The position numbers and the translations under genes are program-made. The notes beneath the pieces were generated by a model. It made no database searches, was not told the origin of the DNA, and saw only the letters and a program-made list of their open reading frames with translations. This document shows, piece after piece, positions 22,688 to 35,484 of a DNA stretch of 44,887 nt (within the stretch, counting starts at the first letter, position 1; every line of letters starts with the position of its first letter). This DNA is from Seison nebaliae (taxonomy: Eukaryota > Rotifera > Pararotatoria > Seisonacea > Seisonidae): contig JALJEE010001843.1 in NCBI GenBank assembly GCA_023231475.1, positions 1 through 44,887 on the forward strand. Reading direction: 5' to 3'.

Positions 22688-23222
22688 ATGGAAAAGAAAA
22701 GATTGATTCACAAAAATGATTTAATTGAAAAGATTCGTCGACAAAAAGCAAATCACGTCAATTCAATACAGAAAGATAATATTCGTCAACGAAGAAAATA
22801 CAAACAGTTAAAAGAGAATTATGAGAAGCTGATGAAAGAAAACGAAAGTTTGAAGGAAGAAATGAAGAAGTGTAACAAAGAGAATTCTATTATGAAAGAT
22901 ATGATACTCGAAGTTAACAGTGTTTTGAAAAATATTAATTCAATTATTTCCAAGTATTGTCAATTATCAAAAAATTCGGATTCTGTTCTTTTATTAAACT
23001 TTGAAGACGATGAACATACGACAACAAATACACCGAAGAAAACTCGATCTAAAGTTAGCACATTTATTATTTTACTGATTAATTTTACTTTTTATCTTTC
23101 TCTTTTAGAATAGTCTGAGACGTTTAATGGAGAATATTATGCGCACGAACGATCGTATAAGAAAATCAACAGAACAGGTCGTTATTAATGATTCGAATTT
23201 ATTATTATTATCATCTGAATAA
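22688..23222 (+). CDS. small basic coiled-coil protein, unrecognised
   Basis: Two exons, 22688-23053 and 23109-23222, join in phase 0 across a 55-bp intron (159 aa). Residues 15-95 are a continuous, Lys/Glu-rich predicted coiled coil with heptad-spaced hydrophobics (LKENYEK, LMKENES, LKEEMKK). A Ser/Thr-rich linker with TPKKTRSK and a second short basic segment (SLRRLMENIMRTNDR) follow. Basic-then-coil recalls bZIP or shugoshin N-termini. The bZIP register fails, because the Asn-x7-Arg pair is not followed by leucine at the required distance, and no shugoshin C-box was seen. Nuclear or chromatin role is only a guess. Confidence 0.6.
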
Positions 23223-26200
23223 ATTATTATGTTCCTAATAAAATTCTTGAAAAAACCTGAACACTTTATTCCGAATAGTTTCTCTTAAACAGTTTTTATT
23301 AAAGAATTTCTGAAAAAGGAGTCCTTCATTTCATGGTTCATAAAAAAGAAGAAGAAGGAGAATATATAGAATTAATATGTTCGTTGGATATTAATCGAAT
23401 TAATCGTCATAAAATTTATTGAGTGTTCTTTCGAGTATTTTATTGATCATGCAAAGCGATTCATATCCTTTTCTTCAAATAATAGATTAGGAACAGATGG
23501 CAATTTGTCAGAATTATATTCTCTAATTCCCTATTATTATCATGAGAGATGAAGAATGGAAGAGGTATTTTAGTTTTAGTTAAGCCGATAATGGAATTGA
23601 TCAGACTTCTTATCAGACTGACCATTTTCGATGGATAGATAATGCACTTTTTCTTTCTTTTCTAAATATCATCAGTTGAGCATTTGCACTTTGAATTGTC
23701 ATGATAGAATGAAAATGTTATAATGCCATTCGTCCATCTTCTAATTAGGATGGATTCCATGTTACAATTCTCCAAAGAATGAGAAGTCATATTATTGGAA
23801 TTGGTAAATTATTCATGAAAAACAAATAAATGATAATGTTATCGATAATTGAAAATTGGTTGTTCGGAGAACTGTATGTATACCATCATCATCGTCTAAC
23901 CAAAGTAAATAGGGAAAGTAGTCGTAGATGAAAGTGATACAAATAACCAATGCATTGTTATTAGAATAATACCGCTGACGATATGAAGACGAACATTTGT
24001 AGGAAACTTTATCTTATTAATATTTTCATTCTTTTCCATCAGCACAAGTTAATTCTCTTTGAGAATGATTTGGAAGGAAATGAATATGACAAAAAATTTG
24101 TAGGAGTTGACCGATCGATGGCAACTGTACGACTAACAGTTGCGGTGGACATTCGTCAGTAATAAATTTTTTCATTTCTATGATAGTTAATTTCAGGAAA
24201 AAGTATCGAATACGTTTCCGGATGATATAATCTCAGATGATAAAATGATCACTTTCTTTTTGGAGATGAATCAAAAAAGAAAGAAGGAGGAAATTCTTTA
24301 TTTTATCTTCGACTATTTTAGCGGTTATGTTAACTTTGATTGTAAACAATATTACCGTCATCAATGGTGGAGTTGGATAAATGAGTTGATGTAATGAATA
24401 GTCTTCTACGTTTTTTTATTTACTTTGAAATCAAAAATCGATCATTTGTCAATAATATAGAATTTATTGAAAGAAGTGGAGTCGGTTAACAGAGAAAGAA
24501 AGTTAGAGGAAAGTAAATTAGGAGTGAGCGAATATGATGCAAATAGAAACGGAAAGTTACCGCTAAAAATGAAAGATGAACACGTAATAACAAGGCGATG
24601 AGAAGTATTATGTATTCCATGAATTTTCGTCGACATCGTTTTCTAATAATAGGAATGAATGGCGGTGATGATGATAGCACAGGAAATGGATAATGTAAAG
24701 TAGTGTGAATATCAGTGTGCTCTTAATTTCTCCCATTCTTATCAAACTTCAATCACACATCTTTAATGGTTAATAATGTTATTTTGTATATCGTGTTTCG
24801 TAGTTGTATCCTTCACGCTCAATCCGAATGTAGAGCAGATGTGCTTTTTATAGAACGAAGGCCATATTAACATAAAATATGGTGCGAAAACGACACTGGG
24901 AATTTTAGAGCATTTCCCATTCTTCTTCTTATTTAATGAAACAGTAGAGTAGATTAAACTTGACACTCTGTGTGAAAAGTATTTAGGGAATTATTGGAAA
25001 CAGCAGCCGAGTTATCTCGTCTATCTTCATTTTGATTATTATTCACAAAAATTATCATATTCCCCAAATTCTCCCAGTTATCTAGTCAATTGCTGTGTGG
25101 TAGTGGAAATGTTAATTTATTTTTATGAGGTAACAAATTTTATTATTTTCCATTTTTTAGTTCTCATGAGAATTTATTTACACAGAAAATTCAAGTTATT
25201 TAACAAATTTAAGCGAAGTTAGCGTAGGAAGAAACTCAGACTCTTAATAATGAGGTTGCGGAAATGAGTTTCCTTTTTCATTACTGATCTGGCATATTCG
25301 ATCAGCAGCACAACCGAAGAAATTATCGATAATAAGACATCGACAGGTTTTCCGCTTAACTACCGTCTATTACATAATTATTACATAATTAGTTGGGATG
25401 CGCATTATGCAAAATGAGGGGCGTCTAATATTGTGACCGATCGCCTCTTCTCTTATTCTGCTCACAGCAGTAGTTGAGTAGATAGTGAAGTAATAATTCC
25501 TTTTAATACGTATGACCATAATAAATGATAATAAATTGGCAAGTAATTTATGTTCCTATTCTATTAATTTTGGGAAGATATTTGAAGAGAAGAACTTTTG
25601 TCTATCCGAATTGAAAAGAAAGATAACAGACGTTTTTAGTTTTCTCAAAATTTATGTTCGATTAAACTTTCAAATTTGTAGTTAGCACATGAATACATAA
25701 ACAAGACAACTGTTAGAGTTCGTTAGTTGGCCTTGTACCTTGTAAGAAGTTGAACAACTTGGAGTAAGGAGTAAAGAAAGGATCTGATAAAATTTTGTAT
25801 AGATGGTCTATCAAGAACGAAATAAGATAACAGTTGTTAATATTATTATTCGTATGTTTATGGATCATTGTTAGTAATAAAAAGTGGAAAAACAATTTGT
25901 TATATAATAAGAGATTGGTATTTCTAACGATATAATAATAAGAAAGAAGGAAAGAAATCTCGTTATGTTCAAACGAATGAAATATGCAGATGAGAAAACC
26001 CTTTTTCCACTAACCAAAATTAGGCTTAACTGCGTTTAGGGTGTCATTTGCATTTGCGGCAATTTTTCACTGTTATGTTTGTTCACTGATTATTAATCAT
26101 TTGCGTTAATCTATCCTCCATCGGAAGTTGATAAGTCAATTGAATGAAGGAAGAAGGCGGTGGGGGAAATTGTAAGATGCGGAAATCTCATTTAACTTAT

Positions 26201-28419
26201 TTATGGCAATGGCAGATGTGGCTCAAAGTAGAACTCCGAAGTATATTCGTATTAGTATGGAGAATACTCAATTCGTTCAATTCAAGTCACAAATAAATGA
26301 TGGAAAACGAAAAAATTTTCTCGTACAAACTTATTAATGAGTAGAAGGTGGGAAATTGGTTCGATTTATCTTCAAACCTTTCTACCATTACTATTCTCCC
26401 CTCAACCTATCAACTAATATGAAAAGTGATCAACAAAAGATTTCATTAGTAATCTGTCAACACTGTTCCTTTCCCTTTGGATTGATAAGAAAGAAATATT
26501 AAACTTTTCCACTACAACAAATGAAGCAGATCATCGATAATATGAAACGGATATCCTTAATGTAATTTCTTTACTGCAAATTTCTTATACGAAAAAGTTG
26601 TGTATAAACAAAGTGAATGATGGAAAATAAATAATGTATAGAAATATTTTTAATGTTACTGCAAATTAATGGTACTACAACTAAATATATATACACACTT
26701 TACGTTCATCCAAAATATTCCAAACCAATTTCATTTAGGATGACTCGACGGATACGTATGTGTAAAATGGTTTTATTTATTAGAAATGAATTCATATCGT
26801 TAGAATTCGTGTTAGTGTGCTACGAAACAGTGTAAGAGTTGCTAAATAGCTAGCACTTATTTATTTACACAGGAAACGGAGTAGTCGTATCACCACCGCC
26901 TACAATCACACGAGACACTTGAAAATTGCATATCACCTTCTTACTTTTCCTCCCGAATATTTCACGATCGTTTCATTTTCCTTTTAATTTTTTTGATATA
27001 GAATACAAATACTCTATTCCTCTTACAAGATTATCGACTGAAGTCTGAACTATTTATTTGAAAAGAAATTTTTTGGAGAAATCTTATATTATTCTTCTCT
27101 TTCTCCATATCATTTATCAGGAATTATAAGTGTCTCTTCATTTTGACCTTTTACTTCAGTGAAATTAACAAGATTATTAGAGTACTAGGAAGTTTGCACA
27201 ATTCCCTTACAAATCTATCAAAAGTCAGTTCTAACCAATTAACTCGGTTAAGAGTGAAATTTACGCGGAAGCATATGAGATTTTGACGTCGGTAACATTC
27301 AAGAGAGAAGCAGCATGATATGAATTATAGTCGTTTCCAATCAAAGTCTCAGGGAGAATTTCATGACTGATTCATATGTCCAACCGACATTCACATCAAA
27401 CGACTCTAATCTGTAGGACTTTCCATTACAGAGAGGAGATAATACGAACTAGTCAAATTTTTCATCAAAGATCATCAATGTGAATAAATCGTTGAATAAT
27501 GACATTAAGATAAAGGAACGGTTTATTTTCATTTTATCTTACTGACTGATTTCATATATAATAAATTAGAAGTTATAGAAATTTCTAATCAATTAGATAA
27601 TTCAATTTTAATGAAAAATCCCAATATATTTTTCATTTTTCTTAGATATTTCATTATTAAAATTATTGATTTATACAATTTCCTGTTGAATGATATTTGT
27701 TGAAATTTTCCTAATGGAATTATACACTCATGTCTGATTAAGGAAGGAACTGTTAGAACAATATACGTATGACGGAAATGTGTTTGTGGCACATAGAATA
27801 ATTAATATACTATCAAGTATCTTTCGAGTACACGTTGTCATGAGATTGAGCGATTAGTTCCTAACGTTTAGTGTCAGTAAAACGATCACATCTATTCCTT
27901 CATTATTCAGTTGGACCAGAAAGGAAATATTTGAATGATTTACGAGTAAGAAGAATACTTATGAATTGGAGTGATAGATTTTCAGATTTGAGGAGAACAT
28001 TCTTCATGTCAAGTAAAAAGATGAAAGATTCTAATGTGCACATCCTCTTCGTCGAAGAGTCTTCGAATGTTGTACGAATTTTAATAAATCTATTTATCTA
28101 AACCACCCATTTTCTCATATGGCCTAAAGGAGAGAAAACTGATAATGACCATTGTCCATTTCTTTCAATAAACAAATTTATTAATTTTCATTAATATTTA
28201 TTAGTTTTACCGATAGTTCTTCTCTCACGAATAATTCATCTTCCTAATTGCATATCGAGAGGAAATCAAATGGTGGATGGGCACCAAATTTTTTCAATTA
28301 TTTCAAATGTTTTCATTAATATACATTCAATTCCCGTTTGTATATCCGATTTTTTCCCATAATTAATTTCCAATTTTATCGGATGGATTGTTATGGTAAA
28401 ATGTATTTCTTCCGATTGT

Positions 28420-28480
28420 AGCCGCTAGAGAACTTCTCCTTTGGGCTGCAGCACCGCAGCAATTCCGCTCAAACGTGGAA
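28420..28480. other. GC-rich patch, possible exon or conserved element
   Basis: About 60 bp near 50% GC in roughly 30% GC surroundings, containing CTGCAGCACCGCAGCAATTC. All the way through it is open in more than one frame (for example WAAAPQQFRSNV on plus) and an AG acceptor-like site precedes it at 28419-28420. No partner exon was found. Confidence 0.25.
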
Positions 28481-31045
28481 AATGTTGTTTAATGAAAATG
28501 TTAATAAACATAAATAATATGTACACTAATTCATTAATGTACCGATTTGATTTTGACATAGATTGTCTGTATAGAAATCGGAAGATGTTGATATAAATGT
28601 GGATTGTCCTAATAAATTTGTATACATTGCACATTCATGATATATATGTGTTGTCGTCTTTAAATTATTCTCATATAATTTCCAGTTCTTTTTAATTATT
28701 TAATATGTATCTCAATTTGGAAATAGTTAGCATGTCGATCCGAATGTTGCCTGACAACAACCGATAGTTGCACATTTTCTGCATTTATATTTCACAAACA
28801 ACAAGAACGATTGATTAGAGAAAATGGTTTTCATTTCCAGTTTAAACGAGAAAGAAAGGGAGGAATATTTCGATATTAAAAAAAAGAGAAATTATAAGCG
28901 AGAACATGTCACACTTGGTCCACTAATCATAGCATCAATACATCACTTTCAAAAATTCTAATAAAATGCCCCAAAAATCTATATGGAATGAACCAGAATA
29001 TTTTATCGATGATTTCTCTTCTTTTCATTCAGGAGAATGGAGAAAACCACAAGAATCATTTCTCTAAAGTAATTTATCATATTCGGTGTCATCGTCATTG
29101 ATTATATGAATAGTACCAGAACCCGATGCCAAACATCTGTCATCTTATATGAACGTCAGCATCTGTTTTATAGAATACTGATATTTGTTGAGGTGAAATA
29201 TTGGATGTACATGTGTCTGTGTGTGTCTGTGAGTTTGTGGAATAGTGGAATGAGTAGTCAATTAATAAAATAAAAATTCTTAAAGAAATTACTAGATAAT
29301 TTAGCAGATCACTAAAGAAATAGTCCAGAAATGAGAGTCGTTCTTATTTTCATAACACAATTTTCCCTAAGCGATATTTGAAGTGGCCACGAACTAGCCT
29401 AGCGGTCATTAGATTTGGTTAAATGAACGATGAATGATACCTTGGATATCGGATAATGGACTTGTTGATTGTTCACTCGATTGATATCGATACTATCTAA
29501 ATGTTCTCCATTAGAAAAACGGGATTTAGGTCTCCTATTCATGGAGAGATAGTTATACCCGAAATATTAATAGTATAAGTAATTGTATCTTTTCATAGAA
29601 GAAACCATTCCCATCTATTATACAGCTCAATTCATTCCTGGTCTATTATCCTCAATTTCTCTTCATATTCAAATAGAATATCGCAATTACCAATCTTGTT
29701 TCATTAGAAAGATAATTTAATTTTATTTATCAGAATTTCCTCTCCAACATCCTCCATCGTCCCAACACAATCCATTATTTGTGGACATTCAACTTAATGC
29801 AGTGTCCGATATGCACTTCCTTTATGATGACATATTGAAATCGTTTGCATTTATTAGATGCTATATTAAATGCATCACTTCTCCTCTTCGGATAGTTCTC
29901 TCAAAAAATTCCAGAAACCTAATTCGGATAATTCCTTTTGCTATTCTACTTCACTTCAGCATTTCTTCGTTTTCCCCAATACAATTTACTTAACAAATTA
30001 ATTCTTTCTGTAAAAATTTCATTATTAGGTATTATATAATTGGAAAACAATAATTATAATGCAATAACCTCTTTCTTCAGCATTTTATGATCGAGCAAAT
30101 TCTTCTATTATGGATTCATTCATCAGCGAATTATGACTAATTCATTTGGAAATAGAAACGATAAAGCAGGTCAAGGGAAACAAATTCTCCTTTTTTTAAG
30201 TCAAACAAACGAACGATCAGGCATTTGACATCTTACCAAACATTCACGTTCTTCTCGTTGTATGGTAGAGGTTATAAACCGCAATATATAAAGATCTATA
30301 GATAGAATATAGAAAAAAAATATTTCGGTCTAATCCGTCATAATTTTCAATAATTCGATGACATAACATACATGAAGCTTATCGATTTCCACTTAGCTTG
30401 AAAAGACATATTAATTAAATAAGTTCTCACAATTATATCATTTTACCATATCCATTTCAAACAATTGTTTTTCATGCAAAATTTTTAGGAAAACTTCTCG
30501 AAAAAATGTGACAGAAGTTGGAGAAGTTTGAAGATTAAACATTTTTTAATGTGAAATTTATGTATGAAATTTGTCATGGGAATACGTTGTCTATATTTGT
30601 ACGTTGATGCATAGATGCCATTCCGGAAATTTATTCAATAGATAAGAAATTTTTACGGAAATATCGCTTATCGTTATTCTACATCGGTTCGTCGTCATAC
30701 TTCGAACGAATTTAGAGGAAAGAAGACGGAAAAGATGCGAAATTAGGAATAGAAAGAACCTTTCCCATTTAAATAACTACGTAACTTCTCCTTACTCACA
30801 TGTCAGATGTTGTGGTGGCACATATATGTCGATTTTATTATCTGTATACAGAGTTACCATCCCTGTCATTACAGCTGTATTACTATCATTCTTTATTCCT
30901 TACGGTTCGAATATTTCAATATCTATAAAATAATTTGATGTTATTCATTTTCGTGAAATAAAGTTATTTTCTGATTGAATTTTTCGAGTCGATATTCAAC
31001 TAATTTTTCGGTAGAAAAAAATATGTTCCCCGAAATCTTGTAAAG

Positions 31046-31214
31046 AGGAATTACCTGAAACTGATGTGTCACATATAATGGTCATTCTTATACTAACGAA
31101 ATTGCCGTTTTCCTCCTTTTTCTTCTTTTGTTCGTAATATTTTGCCGAGTTAAAAGAAACGCAAATTGAGAATGAATGAATGATGATGAGTATGAGTGAA
31201 GTAAATCTTTTCAT
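31046..31214 (-). CDS. possible first exon of a secreted peptide
   Basis: An ATG at 31214 opens a frame with a strong signal peptide (MKRFTSLILIIIHSFSICVS), then a Lys/Glu-rich stretch. A GTAATT donor-like site follows VSG near 31045. No second exon could be identified, so this is tentative. It would be transcribed divergently from the FN3 gene, 240 bp away. Confidence 0.25.
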
Positions 31215-31452
31215 GACAGTTCATTGTTGTTTACTTTCATTCTTTCTTTCATTTTTTGGTTGAAGAATTGAAAGTACATCGGCTAGAACTTATTAATCAC
31301 ATAACACTTCGATCGTAAGTACGTCATCAACGAAATAATTAGTTTTACCTCTATACATAATAATTATCGTAGAAAAGTCTCCTCGACAAATTTATTCATG
31401 ACAAAAAAGAAATTCATTTGTTCTTATCTCCCTGCAACATAGATTAATAAAT

Positions 31453-34287
31453 ATGAGACTGACCAGATCTCATTATTGGAGAATAATTTTACAATTTTTA
31501 ATTTCTTCAATTTCAATCGCTTTAGGCAATGAAGTAAGAAGTGATTGTAAAAATGATGGTTGTACCGTGAGATGGAATATGACACATCTCTCATTTGCGC
31601 CGGTTGAATCAGTCAGATATTATTTGGTAGAACTCGTAGCGAAATCTCATAATGAGATGAAACAAACTCAGAAAATTTATCAAAATCAACAACATCTAAT
31701 TTATTCGACTTCATTCAAAAATCTCAATAACAATTTCCAATACATTCTCACCATTACACCATTTATCGATACTCCTTATTCAATATATGACACTGATGCG
31801 CAAATACGTAAAATTCTAAATTTTGAGAAAAAATTCTCGAACGATAGATCGAATTTCTTTATTTCAAATTTTTTGGAAGATTATTCAACGAATAATATAC
31901 GTGTACATGATAACGTTAAATCCAATTCACAACTACCAATACCGTTTGCGTTACAATTTAAAATATCTTATTCTCCTTTATTGTTCAATATTCGATGGCA
32001 AATTGGAAATAATTCAATGAAGCATCAACTTTTTCGTTTAAGATTTCAAAGTGAATCTCTCTTTATGAAAAATTCAGAAGCTCTTCTTCAAGATGATGCA
32101 ATGATGATGGATGCGTTGAAAAGTTCCAATGATAAATTCTCCGAAATTTTCATTTTCAGCAAATGTTGTAGTATTGACTTCTCACCAGCCAAATTTAAAT
32201 TTCTCCCGTTCACTAATTATACATTACAAATCCAAAGAATTAATATTTCTTATAAGGCCAATAATCAATCGTATTACGTTGATAATAAATCATATTATTC
32301 GATGGGAATATACATCCAATTAGACACATTGTTTCCTCCATTAGATTCGCCATCAGGCTTAACTGTCATCTCACCGAATAAACCAACTTCAGTCAAAATA
32401 AAATGGAAAATGCCAATGGAACCGAATGGGAAAATCATCAAATATATCGTCGAATATCGAAAATTAATGGAGGAGAATGATAATTGGCAATTCGTTCTAA
32501 TTAATGGTAATATACCTCGTATTCATCTTCTTCAATTAATGCCTGAAACGAATTATTTATTCCGCGTAAAAGCTGAAAATGTTATTGGCAGTTCACCATA
32601 TTCGAAAACATTACAACATGTCACAGCTCCTCTATTCTATAATTCTGATTCGAATTATATGGATGACGCATTTCGTTCTTTAGAATTTGATGCTAATCTG
32701 CCCGAATTAGATTTTCAAATCGAATCCTATTCGACTGTGAAACCAAAAAAAATAAACAAATTTAAAGTCATTCAAAATGATGATCATACGATAACGAATA
32801 AAATGAAAGTAGATGACGAGTTTAGCGAAGATAAGAAGAAGAAAAATGAAAATTTATTCTCCAAGAAAATGATTTATATCGTTGTTGGATGTATTTGCAC
32901 AACCATATTTTGTACTGGTTCAATGGCAGGAATAATTATCAGAATGAAAATGAATAATACTCTACGACGACAACAAAGTCAAAATGGGAAAGCAGATTCA
33001 TCCAAATCGTTTGGAGAAGTTTTAACCGTAGACGCACCATCTTCTTTGACATCTGCAGGACAATTAGCGAATATTACATATAACATGAATAATCGAAATG
33101 GATCATATACACCACTACTTAGTAGTAGCGTAGATGGGACGAGTAGTCACCAAACTGAGAGAACGTCAACTACCAGTAATAGTAATTGTTCGAAGAAACA
33201 ATTATTAACGATTGCTTCTGATAATTCCAAATGTCAAAGTATTCTTAATCAAGAAAAAGAGAATAATAATTCGTCAATGAATCCAACCACATCATTACAC
33301 CGACAAAGGAATAGAAATCAATTGGTTTCCATTGAGGAACAACGTCAACAATCATCTCCGATTCATAATCCAATGATACATGTGACACCGTTAAGAGAAC
33401 CCAATGCTAATCTTTCAAGATTTTGTGCTATCGATGTAAACGATTCTGATTATGAACCATCGAATAGTTCAATGATGCAACATCAACATCAACAACAAGA
33501 ACAATGTTATAATATAGAAAAACAAAATAGTACAACTTTACTTTCATTTTCATCGAACAACAATATAATGAAACAACAAAACGGAACATTTTGCAACACG
33601 ATGAAGAAATCAAGAATTAACGGCAGTGTTACTAATACGAATGATGACGAATTTTATTGTTATAATAATGCAAATATTAATGATAATCGACATTTCCATC
33701 AATATACTCATGCTCGATCAAACCAAGCGACTTTACGTAGAAATATGAAAGATACTCCACATATACATGTGAAACCGTTATTCAAATCTCCAAATGACAA
33801 TATGATGATTAATGGTACAGAACGAAGCCTACATCAAATTATTAATAAAACTAATATTTTCTCACCTCATCACAGTCGCAATTATTTGGCAGATTATTAT
33901 TCTCAAAATAACAAGCAACCATATGAACCGACATCAGCAGGAATATATCAACCTACTAACAGCAGTTTAAATTCAGATAGTTTATCGACACGTGAGTCCA
34001 TCTATTCCAATGGTAATACTAGTTCCAATGGCGGAAAAGTTCAAATAAGTGGAAGAAGTCAATTGAATGTCAGTTTCAAAAATAATTTGAATTGTTATGA
34101 AACTAAATTAAATGAATCTCCAATTGTCCAACAACGACCTCCATCATCAAACATGTCATCTAATTCTAATAGTTCTATGAATGGACTAAAACAACGATGT
34201 GATTATCGTTACACACATGAACAAAGGGAAATTCCTGAAGAATGTCCCAATTCTATTAATTCAACGCAATTTTCAAATTCTCGTTAA
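31453..34287 (+). CDS. single-pass FN3 membrane protein with long tail
   Basis: 944 aa in one exon. Signal peptide at residues 1-25 (IILQFLISSISIALG). The ectodomain of about 445 residues has one clear fibronectin type III domain (about 297-392: PSGLTV, a conserved Trp in VKIKWKMP, LMPETNYLFRVKAENVIGSS) and two diverged beta-rich regions before it that could be further FN3 domains. The transmembrane helix is at about 473-496 (IYIVVGCICTTIFCTGSMAG). The 448-residue cytoplasmic tail is Asn/Ser/Gln-rich and low-complexity, with a FGEVLTVDA motif near the membrane. The architecture suits a neuronal adhesion or guidance receptor, but no kinase, Ig domain or named family is recognisable. Confidence 0.8.
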   Translation: MRLTRSHYWRIILQFLISSISIALGNEVRSDCKNDGCTVRWNMTHLSFAPVESVRYYLVELVAKSHNEMKQTQKIYQNQQHLIYSTSFKNLNNNFQYILTITPFIDTPYSIYDTDAQIRKILNFEKKFSNDRSNFFISNFLEDYSTNNIRVHDNVKSNSQLPIPFALQFKISYSPLLFNIRWQIGNNSMKHQLFRLRFQSESLFMKNSEALLQDDAMMMDALKSSNDKFSEIFIFSKCCSIDFSPAKFKFLPFTNYTLQIQRINISYKANNQSYYVDNKSYYSMGIYIQLDTLFPPLDSPSGLTVISPNKPTSVKIKWKMPMEPNGKIIKYIVEYRKLMEENDNWQFVLINGNIPRIHLLQLMPETNYLFRVKAENVIGSSPYSKTLQHVTAPLFYNSDSNYMDDAFRSLEFDANLPELDFQIESYSTVKPKKINKFKVIQNDDHTITNKMKVDDEFSEDKKKKNENLFSKKMIYIVVGCICTTIFCTGSMAGIIIRMKMNNTLRRQQSQNGKADSSKSFGEVLTVDAPSSLTSAGQLANITYNMNNRNGSYTPLLSSSVDGTSSHQTERTSTTSNSNCSKKQLLTIASDNSKCQSILNQEKENNNSSMNPTTSLHRQRNRNQLVSIEEQRQQSSPIHNPMIHVTPLREPNANLSRFCAIDVNDSDYEPSNSSMMQHQHQQQEQCYNIEKQNSTTLLSFSSNNNIMKQQNGTFCNTMKKSRINGSVTNTNDDEFYCYNNANINDNRHFHQYTHARSNQATLRRNMKDTPHIHVKPLFKSPNDNMMINGTERSLHQIINKTNIFSPHHSRNYLADYYSQNNKQPYEPTSAGIYQPTNSSLNSDSLSTRESIYSNGNTSSNGGKVQISGRSQLNVSFKNNLNCYETKLNESPIVQQRPPSSNMSSNSNSSMNGLKQRCDYRYTHEQREIPEECPNSINSTQFSNSR

Positions 34288-35484
34288 TATTTTTTCTAAA
34301 TTCAAAATTGTCAACTCTCACTCTTTTACTAGAAACAATGAAATTTGACGAATCTAATAATTCCCTCTTGAAAGTAATGAAACCGTTATTACGATCTCAG
34401 ACGGAAGATGAAACTTTAAGGAATAACAATAAAGTTAGATAGTTTTAACTAAATTGATAACATCAGTTGAAATTTTTATGTTCTATAAAGGTAACTTTTG
34501 AGAATCAAGATCTGACAGCAGAAATGGCAAGTCTCGATTGCATCATGCAAGACTTGAACACAATAACAGGCGACAATTGTCGTTGAAGCATTCGAGACTT
34601 TTCACTTTGATTCTTTGTAAATAACTTCGGAATGACAATAATTATACTTTTTATTTTAATTAATTTGATTAATCGAAATTAAATTATCTTATTTTCTTCT
34701 GCTTAATTGGTTATCCTTTTGAAAACATTAAAAAAATCAACTAAAAGAAAACTGTTAATCATTCTTGCTCTATTGAATTCGGACATGAAACTATTAGACA
34801 AATTTTATGATTGACCCATCAATAAAAATTAAGTATCCGAAATGAATTGAAGCAGTTGTAAATATTTTGCTTTACACAATGTCAAGTTGAAAGAATCATA
34901 AGATGGAAATAGTTTCGAAATAATTAAAGATTCTCCGATATAACTCATCTCAGATGTTACAGTTGAAAAGGAACTAACTCCCATTTTCAATAGTAATTCC
35001 ATCAATTTAATTTCTGCTTGAGCAATGATGTGTTAGAAAGTTATTGATGGCAAAATATGCAAAATGGAGGAATTTTGTAACGCGCTAAAACTTAATAGTG
35101 CGAACCGAGGAAAATTTTGACAATAAAATGAATGCGCCCTGGTGGGAAGGCGTTGATTCCCATTCATTTATGAGATCTTCATTAAAATATTCTTTACAGC
35201 TCGTGCCATCTTCAAGTTGGAGTTAATTGCTCTACTAAAAAACCAGGTGGAAAGTGATGAGATTGGAAGAATTATAATGAAGTAGTCATCAGATTTAAAT
35301 GAAAAAAAAAGATTTTCCTTTTCATACTTTCAGTTGAGGAATGATCGTTCGCACTTGACTCGTAAAGAAAGTGTTGCGTGTGTCATTTGCATGAGATCAT
35401 TCTTAATTTCATTCAATTTATATTCTCATATTCATCATTATAACCGACTACAACTTCCGTTCCTTTCAATTAGACACAAACATA
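34288..35484. promoter_or_regulatory. intergenic region upstream of the Pox-neuro-like gene
   Basis: 1.2 kb without coding signal. The final 100 bp contain a POU-type octamer (ATTTGCAT, 35385-35392) 93 bp before the start codon; the 13-mer around it also occurs at 26041-26053. A relatively GC-rich patch lies around 35130-35160. Promoter role inferred from position. Confidence 0.4.

Larger units (their letters stand above)
23223..31452. other. 8.2-kb stretch without a convincing gene
   Basis: No frame longer than about 75 codons, no domain and no linked exons over a length that elsewhere in the window holds two or three genes. Local features: repeated TTACATAATTA-type homeodomain-like sites near 25371-25391, an ATTTGCAT octamer at 26046-26053, a GC-rich patch at 28420-28480, and a signal-peptide-like exon at 31046-31214 on the minus strand. 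May be a regulatory domain for the FN3 gene or hold large introns of unseen exons. Confidence 0.45.

Noticed and set aside
22720-22960. bZIP transcription factor in the small coiled-coil gene
   Set aside because: A basic stretch with Asn-x7-Arg precedes a heptad repeat, but the leucines are two residues out of the invariant bZIP register.
27871-28101. 76-codon frame in the gene desert
   Set aside because: It begins at a non-ATG codon, has no recognisable domain and no linked exons.
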